This document shows positions 18,572 through 26,633 of a stretch of DNA of 64,000 bases, piece after piece. The notes under the pieces were generated by a model. It saw only the letters and a list, made by a program, of their open reading frames with translations, was not told the origin of the DNA and searched no databases. This DNA comes from Paenibacillus_G sp049942825 (lineage in GTDB: Bacteria > Bacillota > Bacilli > Paenibacillales > NBRC-103111), in NCBI RefSeq assembly GCF_049942825.1, contig NZ_CP187970.1:2294001-2358000 (forward strand), given 5' to 3'. Every line of letters starts with the position of its first letter. The stretch's first letter is position 1. Both the position numbers and the translations under genes were made by a program.

Positions 18572-19525
18572 ATGAACAGAAGTTCGGCACAGCAGCCGCT
18601 GTTGTCGCAGACCGTCTTGAAACGCCGGCGGGCCATGGGGTTCAGGAGAGACTACCAGCTTTATTTATTGATGATCCTGCCCATTGCGTATTTTATTGTA
18701 TTTAAGTACGTTCCGATGTACGGGGCGGCGATCGCATTCCAGGATTACAGCATTTTCCAGGGGGTGTCCGGCAGCGAGTGGGTCGGGTTCGCTCACTTCC
18801 GGCAGCTCTTCGCCATGAGCCAGTTCTACCAAGTGGTGAGGAATACGCTGCTGCTCAACTTCCTGGATCTGTTCTTCTCGTTCCCCGCTCCGATCGTTCT
18901 GGCCCTGCTGCTTCATGAGCTGAGGGTGATCTGGTATAAGAAGCTGGCGCAGACGATCTTGTACCTGCCTCACTTTATTTCGTGGATCATTATCGGCGGT
19001 CTCGTGTATCAGATGTTCTCCACGAACGGGGGGCTCGTCAACAACCTGGTTACCGCTCTGGGATTTGAGGCTGTCCCTTTTCTGACCGACAAGAACGCCT
19101 GGCTGCTGGTGTACCTGGGAACGGGGATATGGCACAGCGCGGGCTGGGGAACCATCATTTATTTGGCGGCGTTAACCGGCATCAACAAGGAGCTCTACGA
19201 AGCAGCCGAGGTGGACGGAGCCGGCCGTCTGAAGAAAATGTGGCACATTACCCTGCCGGGCATCCGGTCGACGATTGTGGTGATGCTCATCATGCAGCTC
19301 GGTCATATTATGACGATCGGCTTCGAGCGGCCCTTCGTCATGGGCAATCCGCTCGTTATGGACTATGCGGAAGTCATCAGCACCTTCGTGTATAAGTCAG
19401 GTCTGCAGGCGGCGCAGTTTTCGCTGGCGACGGCAATGGGCCTGTTCCAGGCCTTGGTCGGACTCTTCTTCGTCGTATTGGCCAACACAATCGCCAAGCG
19501 CTTCGGAGAGCAAGGGATATGGTAG
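18572..19525 (+). CDS. LplB-type sugar ABC transporter permease
   Basis: A 317-residue MalF/LplB-class permease. The start follows GAGAAGGG. The first helix is YLLMILPIAYFIVFKYVPMY, six helices are visible in all, and the EAA loop is EAAEVDGAGRLKKMWHITLP. It is the first gene of the second transporter set (permease, permease, lipoprotein, then a YesN-type regulator), which repeats the gene order of 9604-15463 exactly. It differs in sequence from 9604-10551, so the set is an old duplicate with its own substrate, presumably another pectin oligosaccharide. Confidence 0.92.
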   Translation: MNRSSAQQPLLSQTVLKRRRAMGFRRDYQLYLLMILPIAYFIVFKYVPMYGAAIAFQDYSIFQGVSGSEWVGFAHFRQLFAMSQFYQVVRNTLLLNFLDLFFSFPAPIVLALLLHELRVIWYKKLAQTILYLPHFISWIIIGGLVYQMFSTNGGLVNNLVTALGFEAVPFLTDKNAWLLVYLGTGIWHSAGWGTIIYLAALTGINKELYEAAEVDGAGRLKKMWHITLPGIRSTIVVMLIMQLGHIMTIGFERPFVMGNPLVMDYAEVISTFVYKSGLQAAQFSLATAMGLFQALVGLFFVVLANTIAKRFGEQGIW

Positions 19526-19536
19526 GAGGCAGCGTA

Positions 19537-20430
19537 ATGAACACTGGAACAGTAAATGTAAAGAAAAAGCCGGGATTTCGGCTCGTGGATGCCGTGATTA
19601 TGCTGATCGTCGGAGCGGTCATGCTCATTTGTCTCCTGCCCTTTCTGCATATCATTGCGATCTCGTTAAGCTCCAAGCATGCGGTGTTGTCGAATACGGT
19701 GACGATTTTCCCGAAGGAGCTTGATGTTCGGGCGTATGAGGTCGTCTTCCAGGATTCAAGAATGCTGTGGTCCATGGGGCTGACCATCGCTCTGACGGTA
19801 TCGTACACGCTGATCAGTATGGTGATGAGCATCTGTGCGGCGTATCCGTTAACGAAGGAGAATCTGAAGGGGAGATCCGCCTTTATGATGCTCATCGTCT
19901 TCACGATGTTCTTCAGCGGCGGCTTGATTCCCGAATACTTGCTGGTGAAACAGCTCGGGCTGCTCGACAACCTCATGGCACTCATCGTGCCGGGAATGAT
20001 CAGTGCATTCAACCTGATCATCCTGCGGACGTTCTTCACCTCGATCCCGGCGAGCCTGGAAGAATCGGCCTATCTGGACGGCAGCTCTCACATCGGCACA
20101 TTGATCCGGATCGTTCTTCCGCTTTCCCTGCCGGTCCTCGCGACCCTGAGCCTCTTTTATGCGGTATCCCGGTGGAACGGGTTCACGGACGCGCTGTTCT
20201 ACATCACCAATGCCGATTTGTACCCGATTCAGCTGAAGCTGTACCAGATCGTCATGAACAGTATGGTTACGGACGTGACGGCCCAGGAGGGGGCGGCCCA
20301 GGTCGATGTGGTGCCGGAAGGCATCAAGGCGGCCAGCATCATGTTCGCGACCGCACCGATCCTGATCGTATATCCGTGGCTTCAGCGGTATTTTGTCTCC
20401 GGGGTCATGATCGGTGCGGTCAAAGGATAA
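19537..20430 (+). CDS. LplC/YtcP-type sugar ABC transporter permease
   Basis: A 297-residue MalG/LplC-class permease. The ATG at 19537 is chosen because TAGGAGG, overlapping the stop of the upstream permease, lies 6-7 bases before it; an earlier start at 19519 would overlap that gene. It has six membrane helices, the GGLIPEYLLVKQLGLLDNLM segment, the EAA loop EESAYLDGSSHIGTLIRIVL and the C-terminal GVMIGAVKG. It pairs with the 18572-19525 permease. Confidence 0.92.
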   Translation: MNTGTVNVKKKPGFRLVDAVIMLIVGAVMLICLLPFLHIIAISLSSKHAVLSNTVTIFPKELDVRAYEVVFQDSRMLWSMGLTIALTVSYTLISMVMSICAAYPLTKENLKGRSAFMMLIVFTMFFSGGLIPEYLLVKQLGLLDNLMALIVPGMISAFNLIILRTFFTSIPASLEESAYLDGSSHIGTLIRIVLPLSLPVLATLSLFYAVSRWNGFTDALFYITNADLYPIQLKLYQIVMNSMVTDVTAQEGAAQVDVVPEGIKAASIMFATAPILIVYPWLQRYFVSGVMIGAVKG

Positions 20431-20459
20431 TCAGATTATAGACGAAGGGGAGTTCGAAC

Positions 20460-22037
20460 ATGAAAGGTATGCATAGCAAATGGTTCGGTATGTCCACAGC
20501 GGCACTGATGCTGGCAGGTACGCTGTCGGCTTGTTCCAGCCCATCGGGTGACGCTTCATCCGGAGGCGCTGCCGGCAAAGACCCCATCACCCTGAAGGTA
20601 GAGGTGTTCGACCGGGGCAATGCGCCTGCGGGCGCGGGTTCGGTTACCGATAACTTCTGGACGCAGTGGATCCAGAAGAACTTCGGGGATCCGAACAACA
20701 TCAAGCTGCAGTTTGTGCCGGTTCCGCGGAATCAAGAGGTCGATAAGCTCAACGTGCTGATGGCTACCGGTGATGCACCCGATCTGGTATTTACTTATGA
20801 CCTCAATACGATTAATAATTATGTAAAAAGCGGCGGTCTGACCGAACTTGGCAAGCTCATCGACGACCATGGGCCGAATCTCAAGAAGTTCCTGGGTCCG
20901 GATGTGCTCTCCTATGGGATCTTCAGCGGCCAGCAGTATTCGATTCCGGCGAAGAGACCTTTGCAGTATACCCAGTCTACCTATATCCGTAAGGATTGGT
21001 TAGACAAGCTGGGGCTGGCGGTTCCGAAGACGACCGAACAATTTTACAGCGCCATGAAAGCGTTTAAGGAAAAGGACCCGGGGCAGACCGGCGGCAAAGT
21101 GATCCCCTACTCCTTCAGCGCCATGAACGGTACGACGATATCCACTCCGGGCGTGCTCATCAGCTCGTTCGTGAAGAAATTGTCCGAGGAAGATTTCTAC
21201 GCCACGCCTGAATTCCTGAAGCCGGGTTACAAGGAAGGCGTCCGGTACTTGAACAAGATGAACCAGGAGGGGCTGATCAATCCCGACTTCGCGCTGGATA
21301 AAGACGGCAAAACCTTCGAGCGGGATGTCGCGAACGGGTATGTCGGCGCCTTCACGGCCCTGGCGGCTCACCAAACCTTGATGGGGCCCGGCAATGCATT
21401 CGACACGCTCAAGAAGAACGTTCCGGGTGCAGAGTATGTCGCGGTCGATCCGTTCACGAATGCAGAAGGTCAAACGCCGAAAGCCATTTACGACCCGGTT
21501 GGCATGCACATCCTGATTCCAAAATCGAGCAAGCATGCTGCGGCGGCCGTCCAGTATTTGGACTGGATGTCGAAGCCGGACGTTCTGTTCACGCTGCAGA
21601 ACGGCATCGAGGGCCAGCATTATACGATGGAGAACGGCTTCCCGAAGGCGATTACGACGGATGAAGCGAAGAAGACCTTCTACAATAACAGTGATATAGC
21701 GATCGTCAGCAACGGCAAAGACTTCGGGTCCGAGGATAAAAATATCGAAGCCGCTTCCCTTGCGTACCCGGGCTATACGGAGCTGGCCAAGCAAACCATC
21801 AAGAATGCGCTGAAGGACGGGTATACGAATCCGCGCTTTGACCGTCCGATCGACTCCGAGATAAAGTACAGCAAAACGCTGGCGGACAAATCACAGGAGG
21901 CTGTCGTGAAGAGTATACTCGCCAAGCCGGAAGAGTTCGATGGAGTCTTTGATTCGAAAGCGGCGGAATATTTGAAGCTGGGCGGCCAAGCCGTCATGGA
22001 CGAGAAGAGAGCCGCTTACAAGGAAATGAAGAAGTAA
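20460..22037 (+). CDS. LplA-type extracellular sugar-binding lipoprotein
   Basis: A 525-residue lipoprotein with a lipobox in MLAGTLSAC and a Ser/Gly-rich linker. Family features are NKLNVLMATGDAPDLVFTYD-like binding-lobe sequence and the long C-terminal helix region ending in AAYKEMKK. It completes the 18572-22037 transporter and sits 29 bases after the permease gene. It is only distantly similar to the 11490-13001 lipoprotein, so the ligands probably differ. A strong hairpin follows the stop. Confidence 0.92.
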   Translation: MKGMHSKWFGMSTAALMLAGTLSACSSPSGDASSGGAAGKDPITLKVEVFDRGNAPAGAGSVTDNFWTQWIQKNFGDPNNIKLQFVPVPRNQEVDKLNVLMATGDAPDLVFTYDLNTINNYVKSGGLTELGKLIDDHGPNLKKFLGPDVLSYGIFSGQQYSIPAKRPLQYTQSTYIRKDWLDKLGLAVPKTTEQFYSAMKAFKEKDPGQTGGKVIPYSFSAMNGTTISTPGVLISSFVKKLSEEDFYATPEFLKPGYKEGVRYLNKMNQEGLINPDFALDKDGKTFERDVANGYVGAFTALAAHQTLMGPGNAFDTLKKNVPGAEYVAVDPFTNAEGQTPKAIYDPVGMHILIPKSSKHAAAAVQYLDWMSKPDVLFTLQNGIEGQHYTMENGFPKAITTDEAKKTFYNNSDIAIVSNGKDFGSEDKNIEAASLAYPGYTELAKQTIKNALKDGYTNPRFDRPIDSEIKYSKTLADKSQEAVVKSILAKPEEFDGVFDSKAAEYLKLGGQAVMDEKRAAYKEMKK

Positions 22038-22049
22038 GAAACCGTTAGT

Positions 22050-22077
22050 ACAGGCCCTCCTCTGCTGGAGGGCCTGT
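22050..22077 (+). terminator. Perfect 11-bp hairpin after the second lipoprotein gene
   Basis: ACAGGCCCTCC pairs with GGAGGGCCTGT around loop TCTGCT. No T run follows. It may attenuate or stabilise the transcript between transporter and regulator. Confidence 0.5.
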
Positions 22078-22104
22078 ATGGACTAGGACAAAAGGGTGGG
22101 GAAG

Positions 22105-24342
22105 ATGAAGATCAATAACAATTACATCAAGCGCATGCTGCTGTCCTACCTCCCCATTCTCTTTGTTACTGTCAGCATGCTGATTTTTATATTCATCTCC
22201 ATCATCAATGAAATCAACGTGCGCAATGCCATTCAGGCGAATCAGCTCACGGCCGCCTTCGTCAAGAACATGGTGGACAGCACGCTGAAGGGCATCTCCT
22301 TCGACGCACAGAAGATGATCGAGACGAACGGAGAAGTGCAGCAGTATCTCGATGGTCCAACGGATCGGGCGCGGGAATTCGATATGTCCAATCTGATGAG
22401 CAGCCTCATGGTCCGGTACGGGCTCATCGATTCCATCTATCTGTACCGGGCCAAGGACGGCAGGGTGCTTGACCAAAGTGCGATCCGCCCCATCGAGCAG
22501 TTCCCGGACCGTGGCTATCTGCGCAGCTCGGAGGAGCGGGTGCTGACAGGCGTTTGGTCTTCGCCGCGCCTGAAGGAAAATGATGGGCAGACCGTCTCCG
22601 CTTCGGTGCCCGTCACCTCCCTGGGGCTCAAGATTCCGCGTGATTCCGGCAGTCTGGGCTACTTGGTCATCAATATCAAGGTGTCCTCGCTCGATTTGCT
22701 GATCAGCCAGATGATCGACCGGAAGGTGACGCAGGCGCAGCTGCTCGACGCCCAGGGACAGCCGTTTTTTGAGGGAAACGCCCCTGGATCGTCCAATCAT
22801 AGTCTCAATGCGGAGACCGTTTCGGATTATACGGGCTGGACCTACCGGATGAGCATAAAAGGCGGCAGGCTGTTTGATCTTCTGTTCCATGGAAGTACGG
22901 TTTGGGTCACGCTGGCTCTCGCGGCCATTGCCTTTGCGATCGGCTCCACCTTCTATGTCACCCGCAGAAACTACAAGCCCATCGAAGCGATACTGCACCG
23001 GATTGACCGGTTCGCTTCGGTGGTGAAGCCGGCGGGCCCGAAGGAGGACAAGAATGAATTCGCCTTTATCGACGGGGCCATCGAACGGTTGATTACGAAC
23101 AATATGGTGTTTCAAGAGAAGCAGCAGGAGAACCTGGTTATCCGCAGGCAGCAGTTTCTGCAGATGCTGTTGAAGGGCGAATTTGAGGACGACAGAGCGA
23201 CCTGGGAGCAGGAATGGCAGCATTTTGGACTGGAGACAGGCCACTTTATGGTGGCTCTCATAGAACTCGACCATTATGTGCAGTTCGCCTTGAATTACAC
23301 GCCGAATGATCAATCGCTGTTCAAATTCATCATCAGCAGCGTTGCCGTAGAGATTGCGGAGCAGAGCGGCCAGCGAATCGTGGCGGAGTGGATATCCAAA
23401 AATCAGCTTGTCCTTCTTCTCATTTCGCATGAGAGCGAGATGCTGGGGCATCACCTGCTGCAGCTTTCGGAGCAGGTCCGAAGCTGGGTGGAGAAGCATC
23501 TGGAGTTCACCGTGACGATCGGCATCGGTTCGGCGGCGCATCATGAATCGGCCATTGGCCGTTCGTTCGATGATGCGGCGGCAGCCGTAAGCTGCAAGGT
23601 GACGCTGGGCGTGAACCAGATTATCGATGCGGTCGAGATCAAAGGGAAGCCCGAAGGCGAATGGTTCGACTACCTCGAGAGGATCCGCACGATCGTGCGC
23701 AAGCTTCGGATGTCGGAGTCCGGGTGGTCCGCAGAGCTGCAGCGGCTGTTCCAGGAGATGACGGTCCGGCACCTCCGGAAGGATGACGTCGACCGGCTGC
23801 TTCACTATCTCGTGTTCCAGCTCGAATACGAGATGGAAGAAGCGCTGCCGGATGACGCCAAAGCCTGGCTTCAGGATGCCAAGCCGGAGCTGCACCTTGC
23901 CATCAAGCAATCGGACACCCTCCGGCAGCTGGAGTCCTGCTTTCTCATGACGCTGGAGCAGCTTGCCGATGGGGTCAGGGAGCTGGCACAGAACCGGCGC
24001 CACCATGCGCTGCTCAGTGAGATCCGCGATTACGTAGAGGAACACTATTGGGACCCGAACCTCTCTCTTACGATGCTGAGTGACCGGTTCCAGATCAATG
24101 CCAAGTATTTAAGCCAGCTGTTTAAGGAAAGCATCGGCCAGAACTTTCTTGATTTCTTGATGAGCTTAAGAATGGAACACGCCAAAAAACTGCTGTGTGA
24201 GTCGGAGGTTTCGGTGCAGGATATTTCGGAGAGGGTGGGGTATGTCAACACGACTTCGTTTATCCGAGCCTTTAAGAAAACCGCCGGCCTCTCTCCGGGA
24301 CAATATCGTGAATCCCGCCACAAAGAGGAAGTACGCGGCTGA
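22105..24342 (+). CDS. Membrane-bound YesN/RhgR-type AraC regulator
   Basis: A 745-residue regulator. The ATG at 22105 is preferred over the GTG at 22096, which lies inside the GGGTGGGG ribosome site. There is a helix at about 11-33 (MLLSYLPILFVTVSMLIFIF), an extracellular sensor, a second helix near 266-290 (LALAAIAFAIGSTFYVTRR), a cytoplasmic linker, and an AraC domain at about 637-740 (RFQINAKYLSQLFKESIGQN, then VQDISERVGYVNTTSFIRAF). It follows transporter set two as 13184-15463 follows set one, so it probably controls 18572-22037 and perhaps the downstream GH115-like gene, which starts 27 bases after its stop. Confidence 0.9.
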   Translation: MKINNNYIKRMLLSYLPILFVTVSMLIFIFISIINEINVRNAIQANQLTAAFVKNMVDSTLKGISFDAQKMIETNGEVQQYLDGPTDRAREFDMSNLMSSLMVRYGLIDSIYLYRAKDGRVLDQSAIRPIEQFPDRGYLRSSEERVLTGVWSSPRLKENDGQTVSASVPVTSLGLKIPRDSGSLGYLVINIKVSSLDLLISQMIDRKVTQAQLLDAQGQPFFEGNAPGSSNHSLNAETVSDYTGWTYRMSIKGGRLFDLLFHGSTVWVTLALAAIAFAIGSTFYVTRRNYKPIEAILHRIDRFASVVKPAGPKEDKNEFAFIDGAIERLITNNMVFQEKQQENLVIRRQQFLQMLLKGEFEDDRATWEQEWQHFGLETGHFMVALIELDHYVQFALNYTPNDQSLFKFIISSVAVEIAEQSGQRIVAEWISKNQLVLLLISHESEMLGHHLLQLSEQVRSWVEKHLEFTVTIGIGSAAHHESAIGRSFDDAAAAVSCKVTLGVNQIIDAVEIKGKPEGEWFDYLERIRTIVRKLRMSESGWSAELQRLFQEMTVRHLRKDDVDRLLHYLVFQLEYEMEEALPDDAKAWLQDAKPELHLAIKQSDTLRQLESCFLMTLEQLADGVRELAQNRRHHALLSEIRDYVEEHYWDPNLSLTMLSDRFQINAKYLSQLFKESIGQNFLDFLMSLRMEHAKKLLCESEVSVQDISERVGYVNTTSFIRAFKKTAGLSPGQYRESRHKEEVRG

Positions 24343-24368
24343 AGGAAAGACGAATAGGGGGATGACAA

Positions 24369-26462
24369 GTGGTTCAACGTACTGAAGAGCAGCTGCGGTT
24401 CAAAGGACAGGTGCGCATACAAATTCCAGACAGGCCGGCTTTGCCGGTCAGGCATGCCATCCGGATGCTGGTTAGAGACTTCGAAGCCGTATTAGGCGCG
24501 GCGCCTGAGCTGGTCACGGGGGACGAGGCGGCGGAGCTTTGCATCCGCCCTGCCGTGGCGGGGGACATGTGTCCGCAGCGTCCGGAGGCGTTCTGCTTTC
24601 GCTTCCCCTCCAGCGGAGGAGCACCGGGTATGACGATCACAGGCCATGATGAGCTGGGGCTCGTGTATGGCGTCCTGGAGTTCAGCAGGAGGTTCCTGGG
24701 GGTCCAGCCGTTCTGGTTCTGGGCGGACCAGACGATGGCCCGGCGCTCCGAAGTTGAAATTCCATGCGAGGATTATGACGCTCCCGCGCCGAAGGTCCGG
24801 TACCGCGGCTGGTTCGTCAACGACGAAGTGTGCCTGATCGGCTGGAAGGAGCCTTACCCGCCTTCGAGGGAGGTGTGGGAGCCCGTCTTCGAAGCGCTGC
24901 TGCGCTGCGGAGGCAACATGGTTATCTCGGGGACGGATCTGCCAAGGGACGGGATTCATTACAAGCTGGCCGCCGAGATGGGCCTGTGGGTGACGCATCA
25001 CCATGCCGAGCCGCTGGGCGCAGAGATGTTCCTGCGCGCCTATCCGGGCAGAAAGGCCAGCTATCAGGAGGAGCCGGAGCTGTTCGAAGCCCTGTGGCAG
25101 GAAGCGATCGAAGAGCAGAAGGACATGAAGGTGCTGTGGGTGCTGTCGTTCCGCGGACAGGGGGATAAGCCGTTCTGGATTGAAGATCCTTCCTTCGACA
25201 CTCCGGAGAAGCGCGGCGCGATGATCAGTAAGGTGATCCGGAAGCAGTATGACATGATCGGCGGCGCCGTGGAGAATCCGGTATACTGTGCCGCTTTATA
25301 TGGCGAGATCGCCGAATTGTACAAAGGCGGCTACGTAACCCTGCCCGATGACGTGATCAAGATCTGGGCCGATAACGGGTACGGCAAGATGGTTTCCCGC
25401 AGACACAACAATCTGAATCTGCGCGTTCCGGCGCTTCCCGCAGGGGATGAAGGCGGCCGGCATGGGCTGTATTATCATGTGACGTTCCATGACCTCCAGG
25501 CTTCGAATCATCTGACGATGTTCCCCGGGTCTGCCGCCTTCCTGAAGGGGGAGATCGAGAAGGCATTCGCCGCCGGGGCGGACGAGTACCTGCTGCTCAA
25601 CTGCGGCAACATCCGGCCCCATGTGTATCCGCTGGATGTGCTTCGCGTGCTGTGGAACGAAGGTACAATCGACGTGCACCGGCATTTGAGCGACTTCGTG
25701 GGCCGCTATTATTCGGCTCAACATGAGGAGCTGGCGGCATTGTATCAAAGCTATGCCGAGACGGCCCTTCCGTACGGACCGCATGCCGATGACCTGGCCG
25801 GAGACGAGTGCTACCACCACCCGGCGAGGCAGATCATCGGTCACTGGCTGCAGGGGAAGGGCGATGGGCCGGACCCGAGATTGTCCTGGGCTGTGGGCGA
25901 CGTGCCTTTCCCTGAGCAGGTAATGGGATTCCAGGCGCGGCTGGAGAGCGGCATACCGAAGTGGAGAGCCTGGGTTGAGCGGTGCCGGGAGCTGCTGGTG
26001 AAGCTGGGGGTGGAGGATCAGCGCAGGGCCGCCGATCAGCTGCTGTTCCATGGAGCGCTGCACTTGTCCGGATGCGAAGGCTTCTACTGGCTGTGCCGCT
26101 CCTACCGGGAGTATCGCGAAGAGCGCTATCCCCAGGCGTTCGTCTATGCCTCCGAGTCGATGTGGTGCTATCAGCGGGGGCTTGAAATTCTTCGCGGCTC
26201 CGAGCATGGGAAGTGGGAACGCTTCTACCGGGCGGACTGGCTGACGAATATCGAGAGTACGGTGCAGAACGTGGACACGCTCCGGCGGTTTTTGCGCATG
26301 CACGGTGACAGCCCTGACTTCTTCTTGTGGTACAAGGAATATCTGATGCCGGAGACGGAGAAGTACATATATTTGGAGAACACGCACCGCAATCCGCTTT
26401 CCGATGATGAGTTGGCGGCAAGGCTGAAGGTCTATTTTCAAGAGCAAGGGATCATCGAGTAG
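24369..26462 (+). CDS. GH115-family-like glycosidase (alpha-glucuronidase type), cytoplasmic
   Basis: A 697-residue protein read from a GTG at 24369, with AGGGGG about 8 bases upstream. There is no signal peptide. The N-terminal part has the Rossmann-like pattern of glycoside-degrading enzymes with GH115 or GH67 character: VRDFEAVLGAAPELV, then MTITGHDELGLVYGVLEFSR and LGVQPFWFWADQ. The barrel has KVLWVLSFRGQGDKPFW and DEYLLLNCGNIRPHVYP. GH115 enzymes remove glucuronic acid or its 4-O-methyl form; many members run 800-1000 residues, so this is short and probably lacks the C-terminal modules. Its place beside a pectin-oligomer transporter suggests trimming of uronic acid decorations inside the cell. 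Family call good, exact substrate uncertain. Confidence 0.75.
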   Translation: MVQRTEEQLRFKGQVRIQIPDRPALPVRHAIRMLVRDFEAVLGAAPELVTGDEAAELCIRPAVAGDMCPQRPEAFCFRFPSSGGAPGMTITGHDELGLVYGVLEFSRRFLGVQPFWFWADQTMARRSEVEIPCEDYDAPAPKVRYRGWFVNDEVCLIGWKEPYPPSREVWEPVFEALLRCGGNMVISGTDLPRDGIHYKLAAEMGLWVTHHHAEPLGAEMFLRAYPGRKASYQEEPELFEALWQEAIEEQKDMKVLWVLSFRGQGDKPFWIEDPSFDTPEKRGAMISKVIRKQYDMIGGAVENPVYCAALYGEIAELYKGGYVTLPDDVIKIWADNGYGKMVSRRHNNLNLRVPALPAGDEGGRHGLYYHVTFHDLQASNHLTMFPGSAAFLKGEIEKAFAAGADEYLLLNCGNIRPHVYPLDVLRVLWNEGTIDVHRHLSDFVGRYYSAQHEELAALYQSYAETALPYGPHADDLAGDECYHHPARQIIGHWLQGKGDGPDPRLSWAVGDVPFPEQVMGFQARLESGIPKWRAWVERCRELLVKLGVEDQRRAADQLLFHGALHLSGCEGFYWLCRSYREYREERYPQAFVYASESMWCYQRGLEILRGSEHGKWERFYRADWLTNIESTVQNVDTLRRFLRMHGDSPDFFLWYKEYLMPETEKYIYLENTHRNPLSDDELAARLKVYFQEQGIIE

Positions 26463-26483
26463 GTCTGGTTGGCTGGCCGGCTA

Positions 26484-26513
26484 GATGGATGGATGGATGG
26501 ATGGATGGATGGA
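26484..26513 (+). repeat. Tetranucleotide tandem repeat (GATG, about seven units)
   Basis: An uninterrupted GATG array lies 22 bases after the GH115-like stop and about 120 bases before the GH53 start. It is prone to slippage. The 171-base gap otherwise holds a cre-like site. Confidence 0.9.
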
Positions 26514-26595
26514 CAACACGTAACATCCATCCTCGTATAAAGAGGTTTCGGAAGGAGGTGATCGCCCCGTAGTTTGGGGGGGCGGCAAGGCTTCA

Positions 26596-26609
26596 TGTAA
26601 GCGCATTAA
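26596..26609 (+). promoter_or_regulatory. Weak cre-like (CcpA) site before the GH53 gene
   Basis: TGTAAGCGCATTAA fits the catabolite-responsive consensus except at two conserved positions (A for T at 10, A for C at 13). Carbon catabolite control of a galactanase would be expected. Confidence 0.25.
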
Positions 26610-26633
26610 TTTTTTAGGAAAAGGGGATGTCGA

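Noticed and set aside
22045..24045. A 666-codon minus-strand open frame
   Set aside because: It is the antisense shadow of the YesN-type regulator. It shows no domain pattern and its composition is a mirror of that gene.
25296..26447. A 383-codon minus-strand open frame
   Set aside because: It is the antisense shadow of the GH115-like gene, with no recognisable motifs.
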